Assembly (NCBI GenBank): GCA_015499985.1
Contig: JAAAUF010000120.1
Span: 1-63,154 of the forward strand
Reading direction: 5' to 3'
Source: Haplosporangium gracile
Taxonomy: Eukaryota; Mortierellomycota; Mortierellomycetes; Mortierellales; Mortierellaceae
Length of the DNA: 63,154 bases
The notes under the pieces are model-generated. The model did no database searches, had not been told where the DNA came from, and was given only the letters and a program-made list of their open reading frames with translations. This document shows positions 1-11,736 of the stretch, in pieces; the stretch's first letter is position 1; every line of letters starts with the position of its first letter. The position numbers and the translations under genes are program-made.

Positions 1-289
1 CAAACATAAACATCCGGCGATGTCCAAAGAGATCACCGAGACGACCGGAGACGAGAAGGAGGCCCGCAAAGGAGATTGTATACGCGTTCAGGATCCAGAG
101 GACTTGTGGGACGGTGAAGGCGAGGTCTTGTGCGATGGGGAGGATGGCGACGGAGACGGAGGCGCCGTTGACGATGTCAAAGAATTGAGCGAAGGATACG
201 ACGTAGAGAAGGGCGGGACGAAACTGTTGGCGCAGTTTATCAAGGCCCTTGAGTTCGTCTTGCAAAGGCTTTTGACTGATTTCGGTCAT
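1..289 (-). CDS. MFS transporter, N-terminal part (DHA2-like), runs off the left edge
   Basis: Reading the minus strand from an ATG at 289 gives an open frame of about 96 codons that is still open at base 1. A short hydrophilic N-terminus leads into hydrophobic helix 1 (LLYVVSFAQFFDIVNGASVS). A second helix begins with WILNAYTISFAGLLLVSGRL and continues into GRLGDLFGHRRMF, the cytoplasmic loop 2-3 signature of the major facilitator superfamily (G-x-L-[GA]-D-x-x-G-[HR]-[KR]-R). The WILNAY..FAG..L.SGRLGDLFG arrangement is typical of 14-helix drug:H+ antiporters (DHA2). The substrate cannot be inferred. No intron is needed in the visible part. The family call is strong and the subfamily call moderate. 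Confidence 0.85.
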   Translation of the reverse strand, partial: MTEISQKPLQDELKGLDKLRQQFRPALLYVVSFAQFFDIVNGASVSVAILPIAQDLAFTVPQVLWILNAYTISFAGLLLVSGRLGDLFGHRRMFMF

Positions 290-2554
290 TTGGATGTTTC
301 TTGCGGAGGAGACCTGAAGAAAAGGATATTCTGTAGGGCGTGTGTGTGTTTTCGGGCCAATTAATTAGAGGATATGCAGAGGAATTTAGGCAGAAGCAGT
401 AGAAGAGGGGGAAGAGGACAGGACCGTTATTGTTGTTGTTGCTATTGATGTCGTTGCTGAAGATGGTAGATATAAAACGGGCAATTGGCCTCCCTTTATA
501 ATTTCTTCACGTTTAAAATAATACTGCCAATTGCACAGATTTGTCATCGACCACTTTCTTTTTGTTTGTGCCTGGTTGTCAATCTCTCTCTCTGCCAAGT
601 GAACAAAAAAGAAAATAAATAGTGCGCGTGCTGGAAAATAAGCATTTTGAGACACCACAATGACAAATTTTGTCTCTTTTAGAGTTCACCCCGGTCAGAA
701 AAGCCATGTCTGCGCACTCTCGGGAAAAAAAAAAGCCAGTGGGACACTCTTCACAACAAAAAAAAAGGCCGTCCCCTAGACCCACCCCCTATTTGTCCAT
801 TTACCAGTTGTTCAAACACTCTTCCTCCCTCAGTAAAGCTGAGAGTTGGAAAAGATGAGAAACAATATTCAATTGATTACGAATTGAAGAGATGTGTTGT
901 TTTTTTTACCTCTTTTTTTTTTTTTTTTTGGCTGCGAACGGTTAAAGGAATAACCACCTTTTCTATCTTAATAATAGTCGAGTGTTCCTTCAATTTTTCT
1001 CTGCGCATCTGACCTTCTTCAGCACAAGCCTTTCTCTTCTTTTCCATGAAACTGTTTGTCCCAAGTACTTTTTTTCACCCTTGAAATATCGTGCCCTGGC
1101 CATGACTCGCTCTAACATGTCGTTTACTAGAAAAAAATCGTAGAAAAAAAAAGGCGAACTGCGCTCTCTTTTTTCCATTGCGGGATGTAGGTTTGCAAAG
1201 AAAGAACAATGTCAAGAATTATATTATACGCCTACTGTACATACCCCGTTCTTCTGAGGGCTCAAGAACCTCTTGCATGGCGTTTCGCGATTTTGATTGG
1301 AAGAGGATGATGAGGACGAATTTTCCTGCTTTATCGCCTTCTGACACCCAGCTGTGGGTTTTCATGCCTCTCAAAAAAGGACAGTGTCTTATGACTTAAG
1401 ATATTTCGCCAGCCTTTTCTTTTTTTCTGTTTTTATTTGAAAGAGTCCATTCATAAAGGAAACCTTATTGAGGAAAGAAGGTATGTTTTCAATTCACGCC
1501 CAGAGATAAAGCTTAATAATTCTTTCGCTGATTGTACTTCCGTGCGTTTTTTTATGCTTGATGGAGACCATTGGGATATTTTTTCCTATTTGTCGTTGCA
1601 GTAAATATTTTTGTTTGTGTATGCGCGTACAACAGTTATTTTGAGCACAGACGACATAGAAGAGAGAGAGAGGGAGGGAGAGAGGGAGAGAGAGGGAGAG
1701 AGAGAGAGGGGAGGGGGCTTGAACACTCAGGAAAAAAAAGTGCGCCGTGTGGTTCTCTATTTCCATTTCCTTTCAAACTTCTTTGTTTGTATGATGGGAA
1801 AAACGCCATTTTCCAGGACAGTGCCGACGGTCCCTAGAAATACCAGGCGATGAACATGTTAGAGGGGGGGCCTCGGGTTTATAATTCGTACACTGGATCG
1901 TGTAGTCTTCAGTTGATATTTTTTTTTCACATCAGGCCCGTTTTTATTTCTAATCTTCAAAGTCCAAAAAAAAAAGTAGAGGAGTAGTCTAACGCGTTTT
2001 TTTTTATGAACTGCAGTAAAATCCTATGCATTTTTTTCTTTTAATCAAGTCTACGTGCAGTCCAAATCTGCCCCGAAAAGGAAGCAGTCCAGCCCTTGCC
2101 TTTCATGACGAAAACCAGACCCTGTTTCAATTAATACCCCCCATGAGATCAAATTGGATCTTTAACCTTCGCAACCCCTGTACATCCCTTCGAGAAACCA
2201 GTCCCACTGAACGTCCCCCTTCCAAAAATTTTAAAGCCTCGAAAAAATTCCTTTTTTTAATCCTTAAGCACACTCGTGTGTTTTTCGGGTGACCTGCTTG
2301 CACAGTTTTTGTGCTTGTCGGGTCGCCTATCGGGTAGACAACACTTTGCCTCACGCGACCGTTTTGGTCTATGTGAAGTCGGACTTTCTATCTGCTCGAG
2401 AGCAAAGACCTACTCTTAATCGCTTGCTGAGTGCAAATCAATGCCTCAGTGAGTTTCATATGTAAGGCATATCCCTCAATACTTATTCAAAAAAAAAAAA
2501 TAAAAAAAAGAAAGACAAATAATCTAAAGAAAATTTATTCTAGGAAAAAAGGCG
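290..2554. other. Gene-free interval between MFS 5' end and PCH2 3' end
   Basis: About 2.3 kb with no open frame that resembles a protein on either strand. It is AT-rich with many poly-T and poly-A runs. It should hold the MFS promoter, which lies just above 289, and the PCH2 3' UTR. A GA-rich microsatellite lies inside it. Confidence 0.6.
1660..1716. repeat. GA/GGGA-rich microsatellite
   Basis: Imperfect purine tract of GA dinucleotides interspersed with GGGA units, about 57 nt. The short open frames across it are low-complexity artefacts. Confidence 0.85.
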
Positions 2555-5048
2555 TCATGATCGTTCTTCTTGCAGTTGTGCACTGCATTGTTGCTCCTCT
2601 TGAATCGTCAGAAGCAAGGCAGCCAGAAACGTATCTATCGTAGAAACAGACACCTGCAACAAAAACAAGAAAGAGTAAATGCAGCCCTAAGTCAGTTCAA
2701 GAGCATTCACAATGAAAAACAAACAGAAACAGCAACATAAAAACATCAAGTGCTCAAGAGAATGAACATACCTGCAGGTGATTGGCATGGGCGAGAAAGG
2801 GCAACTTGCGAATGGCACGGCCGCTCATTCCTTGGGCCAATTCAGATATCCGTTGCAAGTCCATCGCTTGCGCTATGAGATGAGCGTTCTCTGGATTGTT
2901 GTATGTGCTATATTGCCAGATATCTTTACGTTCCGGCAGTGGTTGCTATATAATATTAGACGCGTGTTGTTAGTTTGAGTAAGCCATGCCAACGATTATC
3001 TTTTAGCGTTTGAAGTGGTCAAGAGCTAAGAGCTGCTTACCATGGCGTGGATAATCCCTGCTCGCCCGAGCTCGTTGAGGCTAGAGCAAAGAATCGCATA
3101 AATGGCCTTGGGTGAAGGAAGTCCAATGTACATCTTGATGTCCGCGCGATCAATAAAAGCAACATCTGAATCATTTAAAGAAAAGACGTGAACATGTTAG
3201 CTTTACTCTGATTTTTCATTTTAAACTATTATTTCATTACATATCAACTGTCAAAAAGTGGGTGCATACCAATGGCTTCAGTGATATTAGACGTGGTCAG
3301 AATCAACACGTTCTTCCTTCTCTTCAGTCGATCGATCTGTGTCAGGAGAGCATTGACGACCTATAAACAGATAATATATGAATCAGGTCATGACCTTGGA
3401 TAGTAAGTCATTTCCTGACGTCAACAAGATGTCTCTCAAATCTATGGTCACAGTTACCCTTATCGAGTCTGACGGCTCATTGCCTAAAAGTGCTGCCTTT
3501 CTTGCCGCTGCTAAACTCTCCACTTCATCTATCGCAATCGACAAATTACACATGAGGCAAACCCAGTTAGTCTCACGTACTCCACTTACTCGTGTGTCAT
3601 ATTTAACGAAGGATGGCGCAATGATGCTTACCGATGAGGACACAGACAAAGGTATCGTCGTCATCGACCATTCTCCAGATCTGATCAAACATGCGCTGAA
3701 CTAGCTTCCCGCTCTCCGAAAACCACTTGCTAAACAGACTGTGGCAGTTAATCTCCAGCAGCTTTGTGAAATGGAACCTGTTTGCATCAAGGCATAGTGA
3801 CATGTGAAGTTAGTATTCCTGCTTAGGAGAAGGTCATGGGATAAGTCGGTCGTTTTTAGAAAAATGTACCTCCGAGATAACCGAATGCCCAACGTCTGGG
3901 CCAAACCACGACAAAGAGATGTCTTTCCAGTACCAGGAGGTCCGTGAAGGAGCACCACTCTATCCGAAAGGAGAGAAAATGAAGGTTAATTAATTCGAAT
4001 TTTTATCCTTGTTAAGTATTACTAAACGTGTCCCATGCATGGATCTGCTCAGTACCTGTTCCATGATACGAGGTGTGGGTTGACATTCCTGTCAGAGAAC
4101 AAGATTGTTGTGTACACATATTCTAGCAGCTTAATCTCCAACCGATCCTCAAAGATCAAGCTACACATGGTCGCGAATCCCATTAAGAGTCGTTAGTATG
4201 GGTACATTATACAAAAAAAGCCGTTACACAGCGGACATTCAGTTGGACAAAATGATTGACATTACCTATCCCAGACGCCTTCCAGTTCCTCACAGGGCAG
4301 GGTCCAATGATGCGCCATCATCACCGACTCATCCATATCTCCTGATCCAACGTCACCATACTCTTCGACAGCGCCTTGCCTCTGCAGCTGATACACATGG
4401 ATCGAAAGTTCCACATCCCTTGTAACAAAGCTCTGAAAAACTTCTTCTTCTTCCTGCCAGACCTGTTCCCGTGCATCGTCTGTAGGTTCTTGGCCAGGTT
4501 CTTGATCAGGATGGACATCATCGTCTTCGTGGCGCTGTTGGCTGGACGAGGACATAGTTGTATCGACTGCTACGTTGTACAAGCTCCTCCTCCTGTCATG
4601 ATCATCTCTCCTATCAAATCCGGGTCTCCTCGTGCCACTCTCTCTCATGGTTTCTCTGATCCCTGTGCGGTTGCTATTGTTAGTGGTTTTTTTACGAAGA
4701 ATAGATCCGTATCCTGAACACTCGCCGACCCGGATGTGTTTAACAAACGTCCTGACGAGCTCATCCTCGCTCTGGCGCATAGTATTGATTGTTTGAAAGC
4801 ATGTGATTGTGGTCGTTGTGGAGACTAAGAATGCGCGGATACGCTCTCGCATGGTCTCGTAGCGTACTGAACATTGCGGTGCGAGCCTTGCCTCGACTAT
4901 GTGTGTGAGGTGAAAAAGCACAAGTATTTATAGTGTGTTTGTGAGAGATCCATTTCGACAGGGTGACTGAATGAATAGAGACGTTTGATGGTGTTGTACC
5001 GTGGAGGACTGGTGGTCGTGGTCCTGATTGGATAAAAGCTGATGTCAT
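2555..5048 (-). CDS. PCH2: Pachytene checkpoint AAA+ ATPase Pch2/TRIP13
   Basis: AAA+ remodeller that acts on HORMA-domain proteins in meiotic checkpoint and spindle-checkpoint silencing (known for the family). Ten exons can be threaded: 5048-5000, 4896-4266, 4160-4056, 3959-3870, 3777-3632, 3538-3458, then exons near 3360, 3165, 2940 and 2653-2555, the last ending in TGA. The N-terminal domain (LHVEARLAP; then VELSIHVYQLQ, AHHWTLP, EGVWDSLIFED) matches TRIP13. It is followed by [19 protein letters not shown] (Walker A), LLEINCHSLFSKWFSESGKLV, and Walker B VLIDEVESL, which is assembled across an intron. Then come NEPSDSIRVVNALLTQID, ILTTSNITEAID and FIDRADIKMYIG (arginine-finger region). The C-terminus carries the lid motif MSGRAIRKLPFLAHA. 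The start at 5048 is chosen because exon 1 joins in frame to HVEARL. A low-complexity acidic insert lies in exon 2. Family call is very secure; the extreme N-terminus is less so. Confidence 0.93.
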
Positions 5049-5294
5049 GCGCAAAGTGTATAAGTGCGAAGCAGAATCAAGGGAGTGAGAGATGGAGTGA
5101 TGGAAAGAGGAGAAAAGAAAATAAAAGTGATCACAAGCGCGAGTCTCTTTTTTAGGTACAAAATAGTACCAAAAAAAATGGTGGCAATTTTCGACGAAGA
5201 GAGCAAAGTCGTATAGATTTTTATTTTTATTTTTGGTGAATCAAAACAGACAAGTGAGGGAATACAGAAGACTGGACAGACTATTACTGCTTTT

Positions 5295-7460
5295 TTATAG
5301 CTTGGGCTTGGAGGACTTGGAGGCCTCGCCCTGGAGCTCAACGGCAGCGTTGGAGATGACGATGGCATCACGCTCGACAGCACGGATCTGGAACAGGATC
5401 TTGTTGCCCTCGCGCCACATCGATGTCTCGAGGGTTTCTCCAGGGTTAACAGTCTTGGCGAAACGGACCTTGATGTTCTTAAAGCTGTTGGGGTCGTTAT
5501 TGCAGTAGGCATTGAAGATATGCTTGCCAGCAATACCGAACGAGCACAGACCGTGGAGGATAGGGATCTCAAAGCCTCCAATGGCAGCCATCTCGGGGTC
5601 GATATGGAGAGGGTTCCAGTCTCCCGACAGACGGTAGAGTGCAGCTTGGTCCTCGCCAGTCTTCTCGGTGACAATATGGTCGGGCTTGCGGTTGGGAATC
5701 TTGTTAGCGGCGGTGGCTGCGCCACGATCGACACCCTCCTTCTTGCCGCCAAAGTTGCCAGCACCGCGGATGAACATTGTGAACTCATTGATGCAAATGT
5801 CGTTGCCCTCCTCGTCTGTGGTCTTGACACCAATGGTGGCAACACATCCCTTGCCCTTGTCGAGGATGTCAACGACGTAAGGGGTGGAAGTCAACTTGGC
5901 GTTGGCGGGGAAGGGGCGGATAATCTCAAGGTACTGCTCGCCGTGAAGAAGCATCATAGGATTGAACGAGGGGAGGATCTCACCAAATGGTACGCCGTTC
6001 ATGGCAGCAAATGAGGGTATGACACCGAAAGTGGGGGCGGCCGTGAACGCCTCGCTGTTCTCGTAGACGAGGTGGAGATCGGTACGCTTGGCGCCGATAC
6101 CGAGGTTGTAAAGGATGACATCGCGCTCGGTGTAGGAGAAGGATTCGGAGGGGAAGGCCAACGACTTTGCAGCCTCGACATCGACCTTACCATCATCGGA
6201 AATGACCTTGGGTCCGGCGACCTCTGCACCTGCCTTGGATGTGTTCTCAAAGTTGGAAATAATGCTCTCCATTGACTCGGTGGTCGAGTCTGGGTGGGTG
6301 GTGTGGCCGACTTCAAAGTCGGTGATCTTGTCCCACTTCTCGGAGATATGTTCGGGCAACAACATCTGGTCAATGGGGAAACCGTGGCCTCCGGTACGCT
6401 CCCAGCGGAGCTTGCCGACATAACCAGCACCGACCTCGAAGAGGGATCCGTTCTCAGTAGTCTCCTCGTGGCAGAGGTAGGCGACCAAGGGAGTGACCAT
6501 CTCGGGCTTGAGGGAAGCGAGCATTTCAGGAGGAAGGACAGTCTCGGTCATGCGCGAGGCGGCAATGGGGGCAATGACGTTACTGTGGATGTTGTCCTTC
6601 TTACCCTCAAGAGCAAGAGTTCGGGTAAAGCCGACCAATGCGAGCTTTGCAGCCGAGTAGTTGGCCTGACCTGTTAACGTTCAGAAAAAAAAGTGTGGGG
6701 GAAATAAGTTGTGCACACAGAAAAAGAACGGAATAGAAAATGGTGAGCAATTGGGAAACGTTCAAAGGGGTAAGTGAATTTCACTCGACTTGCATAGTTG
6801 CTCTGTTGCTCGTCTTGTTCTGTCAAGTAAGTAGGCAGCTAGTAGTGTTGTTTATCCAAGGATCGGTTGCTTACCAAAGTTTCCGTAGATACCAGCAGCA
6901 GAGGCTAATTAGACATAAAAAATAAAAGGCCATCGAACATTGGTCAGTCTCAATACTCCCACGCTCATGAATAACATTGAATGGCCAAGGAAAAAAGCCA
7001 GCACAAACGTACTGGTATTGATGACACGGCCAAACTTTTGCTTGCGGAAGATGGGCCAAGCAGCCTTGGTGACTTTGTAGGCACCATCGACGTGGACTGA
7101 AAAGATTGCATCCCACTGCTGATCGGTCATGCGGGCAAAGGAGACATCCTTGAGGATACCGGCGTTGTTGATGATAATGTCGACCCGGCCAAAGGCCTTC
7201 ATGGCGGTCTCGATAATCTTATCTCCGTCAAGAACAGAGTCGTAATTAGCTACGGCCTTACCACCGGCGGCGCGGATCTCGTCGACAACAAGATCGGCTG
7301 CGCGACTCGAGGCTCCCTCACCGGTGTGGGAGCCACCGAGATCGTTGACGACCACCGAAGCACCGCGTGATCCGAAGAAGAGCGAGTGAGATTTGCCGAG
7401 TCCACCACCGGCGCCAGTCACGACGACAACGCGACCATCGAATCGAAGGTTATCGGTCAT
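5295..7460 (-). CDS. FOX2: Peroxisomal multifunctional enzyme type 2 (3-hydroxyacyl-CoA dehydrogenase / enoyl-CoA hydratase 2)
   Basis: Catalyses the hydration and (3R)-dehydrogenation steps of peroxisomal beta-oxidation. Three exons: 7460-7013, a small one near 6906-6874, and about 6670-5295; roughly 615 aa. The N-terminal short-chain dehydrogenase has the nucleotide motif TGAGGGLG, then NNAGIL, and the active-site region [19 protein letters not shown] (Ser, Tyr-x3-Lys). It runs on into [17 protein letters not shown], as in animal MFE-2. The C-terminal hotdog domain has the hydratase-2 motif [14 protein letters not shown] with catalytic Asp and His, followed by ILHGLCSFG. The protein ends in Pro-Lys-Leu, an acceptable PTS1. 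There is only one dehydrogenase and no SCP2 domain. An in-frame upstream start at 7643 would add low-complexity sequence and is not favoured. Confidence 0.94.
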
Positions 7461-8602
7461 TATGTAGTTGTATGCGTTGGAGTGAGAAGGAGGAGAAGGT
7501 GAAGGAGGAGAAGAAAAAGAATAGAGGGCTGTTAACGGCGAGGGAAAGAAGACAGGAGAAGTGAAGAAATTGAAATGAAAGAGGAAAAAAGAGGACAATG
7601 CGTCTGTCTCTTTAAAGATGTTCGCTTCACTACCCTCTCGCATTGGACCCTTTTGTCAAAGCAATTCGACTGTGGAGACAGAAAGAAAGGCAGCCGACAA
7701 CGTGTGCAACGGCGTGAAAAAGAAGAAATTTTGAGCCGCAACAGCGGTGAACAACACAAACAAAAAAAGACAAATTTATATATCTCTCTACCGCTGTAGC
7801 ACGATAGATTAGGGAAGGAAAAAAAAAGCGAGCCTTTGTTTTTTGCTGTCGCTTTTGTTGTGTAGTTTCATCGAACACATACACAAACACCACTCGGCAC
7901 CCTTCTCGGCCGCATAAAAAATAAAAGAAAAAAAATCGCAGGAAAAGCGGACAAGTACAAATGAATGGCTGGTGGTTTTTTGCACGCTGTTTCCCTAAAC
8001 CTCACCGCCAAAATCGGCTCAAAGGCCACCTTTACGCTTGTTTTACGTTTCCTTCCCACCCCACAAACACAAACAAACCGTGCTATTTCTATGTCTCTCT
8101 CGAATCCGGCACGGGTAGATGCACATAGGCAGTTTATCCTATTTTTCCGTCTTTGTCACACTCACGCGGTTTCTCGCTTCTGCATTCTTTTCACCATTTC
8201 TTTGTGCCAAACCACACGCACCGTTACGCCGTTTTAAAAAAAATCAACACATCGGAGCCGAACGCCCTGTACATTTGCAACCACAAGCACTCATGGGCAG
8301 ATATCTAGGAAAGAGTTGAGAAAAATGTTGCAAGTCGTTTTTTTAGCAATATTTTTATTCTTGATTCGATGTTATTTTTGCTTGTGGTTTTTTCGTGCTT
8401 TACATTGGTAGGTACAAGGGAGATACAGGTAATAGACTAATGTGTGTGTGTATGGTTACTGGCAAGAACTATGGTTTTAACTATGAACGAGGAAAAGGAC
8501 AGATAAGACGATGGGAATGGGAAGATGCATGAATGAAGAACAGCCGCAATAGGTTGAGATGTGGTAAAAAATATTAAGAGCACCGTGTCGTTTCCTTTTC
8601 TT
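7461..8602. other. Intergenic: MFE-2 promoter and 3' flank of the next minus-strand gene
   Basis: About 1.1 kb without a believable coding frame. The part near 7460 should be the MFE-2 5' UTR and promoter. The part near 8330-8600, with T-rich runs, is likely the 3' UTR of the membrane protein gene. I see no specific regulatory motif I would defend. Confidence 0.5.
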
Positions 8603-9866
8603 TCAATCGTCGTCAAAGCTGCCACGGCGCCATCCCGGAGAAGAGGTGCGGTTCACCTCGAAGCTCGCCTGGTGCTGTGGAGGACGTGTAGGGGCTGCTC
8701 CACTGGCCTCGTCATCGCTGTCAGGGTTCATGACACGCAGGTTTCTATGTATGCAAAACGTGCAAAGTGAAAAAAAGGGAAAAACAGGAGGGTCAATTAA
8801 AACGTGAAACAAGAACCATTCTCATCATCTTCTGCAACAAACATGTATGAATGTGATAGCCCCAGAGATAAAAGCAACAATATAAAGATGTTAAAACACT
8901 TACGAAATCTTGGAAATGGGAGGCAAGACAGGCTGGATCTGACCGGTGTACTGAGGAAGAGAGCCGTCTATGTACGAGTCGCGTGAATTAGTGTTGTACT
9001 TGTACTCGTCCAAATCGTCAACTGCAGCGACATGTTCCCGCCGCCGCCTCGAATAGACATAGGCTGCAACCGACAAAGCGACGATCAATGCGATCACAGA
9101 AACCACAATGCCAGCTATGGCGCCACCGGAGAGACTTGATGAAGAGCCATTGGTGGATCCAACCAAGCCTGAGGGGGATGTTGTGGTTGTTGTGGATGAA
9201 GCAGTTGTGGAGGAGGGTGCAGTTGTGGTGGTGACAGTTCCGTTGGGGTTGTTGATGTCTTTCCAGACCTGGTTTTGCGACGAGCAGACGCCCTTGTAAA
9301 AATCTATTGCTGCGACGGTGTAGTTGGCCGTGGTTGAGGTCTCGCATCCCAGGCAATTTTTGATCTAATCATAATCAAATGGGAGCAAGGAAAATAAATT
9401 AGCAAAACTTTCATTGGTTACTTATCTCGTTTCGCCATTCAATTTTGAATACTCAGACAAGACGAGTGGTAAATTGATTCATATTGAAATATGTACCAAG
9501 TCGTAGTAGTTTTGGTTACAGGCACAGGGGGCTTGCGCTTCCGTTGGCCTATCGATTAAATAGAGAGTGGTGGTGCAGCAAAGTGGTTAGTGAACCAAAA
9601 AAAGATATTTTTCACATTGAACAAACCAATCCCAATTGACCCAATTGATCAGCGCAGGGGGCTTACTGGTAAACCATGTGTCCAGGCCATGTAAGAATTG
9701 CGAGCTGAGTCTTGCATGGCTTGAGCAAGTCATCGACATATATGCAGGTCGGGCAAGATGCATCGACGGTTAAAGGCGAGAGACCAAGTAGTAGTAGGGG
9801 AGTAGCGAGGAAGAAGGCGGATGCAGCCTTGGAGTAGAAGCTTGCTACCCGACGTGGCTTGACCAT
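8603..9866 (-). CDS. Type I single-pass membrane protein with Cys-rich ectodomain and Ser/Thr stalk (unknown function)
   Basis: I do not recognise a named family. Four exons can be joined: 9866-about 9666, a short exon near 9549-9500, about 9365-8905, and about 8743-8603. The N-terminus is basic then hydrophobic (ATPLLLLGLSPLTVDAS), a good signal peptide. The ectodomain has paired cysteines (CPTC, CAC, NCLGC) over about 90 residues. A Thr/Ser-rich stalk follows and is probably O-mannosylated. The transmembrane helix is AIAGIVVSVIALIVALSVAA with a stop-transfer RRRR. An acidic, Tyr- and Pro-containing cytosolic tail of about 90 residues ends in Asp-Asp-Asp. The layout resembles fungal wall-sensor or adhesion-type proteins (Wsc/Mid2-like in form only); that role is inference. 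Introns carry clear GTAAGC/GTACAT donors. Confidence 0.8.
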
Positions 9867-10991
9867 AATGTATATGTGAGTGTGTATGTGTGTGTTGATT
9901 GTCGATTAAAGGTAGAGTGGGAAGAAGGACGAGAAAGAGAAGGAAAATAGTTGCCTAGGGACAACCGAACAAGGAATAAAAAAAATAAGGTAGAAGGAGA
10001 AGGGGAAGGGGAAAGGAGGAGCGGACAGTCGATCGGGATCCTGCTTTGTATGAAACGATAAGGAAAAGGGAGAAAAGGTCGTTGCAAGGGGGAAAGGGAG
10101 ACAAGGATCGGATGAAATAATCACTCCTGATATATCGAGGGAGGCAGACAAGAAACGGAATCGCTTTTCTTCTGAATGAATAAACAAAAGGCTAGATGAT
10201 GCTATCTGTTGCAAAGAACAAAGAGTAAGAAGAAAAAGGGACGAGTGTTAATACCAGAATGGCCAACGGCTTTTTTTCTTTCTCCTTTCTTTTATCCCGT
10301 TGAGATTCGAATACATATCCTAAATGAACGACTCGCATTCGGGAAAGAAAAAACAACGAGTTGGTATGACGCCGTCCAATTGTTCATGCTGTGAATGATA
10401 GTGCTAATAGTCGGGCTTATTGTTCAATTTGGGTCAACGAGAACAAGAGAACACGGAAATACACGTATCCACTCAAAAGAAGAGAAACAAAAGGTTGGGT
10501 GTGTATTCACAGCTCATGAGAGCGCAGTTTTTTTTTCTTTGTAGGCGCAAGTGAACGGACCATGCGGCTCAACAAGTTCGGACAAAGAGAAAGAGAACGA
10601 GAGTAGACAGGAAAGTGAAGGAAAGGGAGTAAAGAGGGATAAGATGTGATAGGACAGAATGGCGTAACGTTGGACAGACACTGTTGTTGACAAAGCAAAA
10701 AATTGGACGTAGAAACAACATATATAGAGAGAGGGGAGGGGGGGATAGTCAAAAAGAGACGGATATGGTGGGTATGATAGTGAGAGCAAGGTGATGGTTG
10801 ATATATGGTTGAAGTGAACAATCGAGAAAAGAGAGGGAGATCGAATTGATAAACAACTTTAGAAAGAGCTTTTTTTGTGGTCATTCTAGGTTGGAAACGG
10901 AGGAGGTGGGAGTGGTTGTGGTAATGCAGGTGGTGGTGTGTCGTGTGTGTGTGTGGTGTGTGAATGTGTGAGGCCAAGGCGAGAAGAGTGT

Positions 10992-11057
10992 CTGGAATGA
11001 GAGCACATAATAAGCATTAGGAGATGGGTGAGATCGAGTATGGGTGAACACACTTAC
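10992..11057 (-). other. Candidate 66-nt spliceosomal intron in a non-coding or 5' UTR transcript
   Basis: On the minus strand a perfect GTAAGT donor (from 11057), a CTAAT branch-like motif and a terminal TTCCAG (ending at 10992) sit 66 nt apart, the same size and signals as introns in neighbouring genes. The flanking sequence is CT-rich and does not code convincingly. The best guess is a 5' UTR intron of the membrane-protein gene at 9866, or an intron of a non-coding RNA. Confidence 0.4.
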
Positions 11058-11356
11058 GATCGGAGTCGAGTGAGTGGTGGTACTGGCGATGTTGTTGTTA
11101 TTATTGTTGCTGTTTGAAAGGAGAGAGGGAGAGAGAGTTGGAGCTGTGCAGGGAGTTGGAGTTGAACGGAGGAAGGAGAAGGGAGAAGGCGAAAAGAGAA
11201 AAGAGTTTGCGGAAGTGAACGAAGAAAAGAGAAAAAGACTCAGTGGACAGGGAAGGAATCGTCCAAGATAACAAACAAATCGGAAGAACTGTTTGCTATT
11301 AATCGATACGTACGCACAGAAAGTGGTAGGAGGAGCGAAGAATGAAGAAATAACAA

Positions 11357-11384
11357 AAAGAAGAAGAAGAAGAAGAAGAAGAAA
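11357..11384. repeat. (GAA)n microsatellite
   Basis: Tract of AAGAAG units on the plus strand, about 28 nt, inside a purine-rich region. Confidence 0.8.
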
Positions 11385-11697
11385 AGGAGAGAAGAAGGAA
11401 GAAGGAAGAAGAAAGGAGAGGCGCACTCTGTGTGCGTATGTTGTGAGAATAAGTGTTGGTCTGTTCCTGAAAAACGGTGGAGAAACTTGGCTAATGGCTG
11501 TGGATGGGGGAGGAGGGTGATCAGTGATATTTATTTTTACCGAAACAATTCAATCAGGGGGTAGATGGGTTGTGTCAGGAAGGGAAAGGAAAAGTGAAAA
11601 GAAAAGTGGAAAGAAACAAAGGGAAATAAGTGAGAGATGGGTGAAGAAGGCTGGTAAAGGATGGAGAAGGGAACGAAGAGAAAAGGAAAAGAGAGAA

Positions 11698-11736
11698 GGA
11701 AGAGAAAGAGAGAGAGAGAAAGAGAGAGAGAGGATT
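11698..11736. repeat. (GA)n microsatellite
   Basis: GAGA-rich tract with occasional AAA interruptions, about 39 nt, in the purine-rich half of the gene-free interval. Confidence 0.8.

Noticed and set aside
10507..11426. His/Thr/Ser/Phe-rich open frames of 156 and 181 codons on the minus strand
   Set aside because: They are translations of CT/CA-rich low-complexity DNA with no family likeness, and good splice signals cut through one of them.
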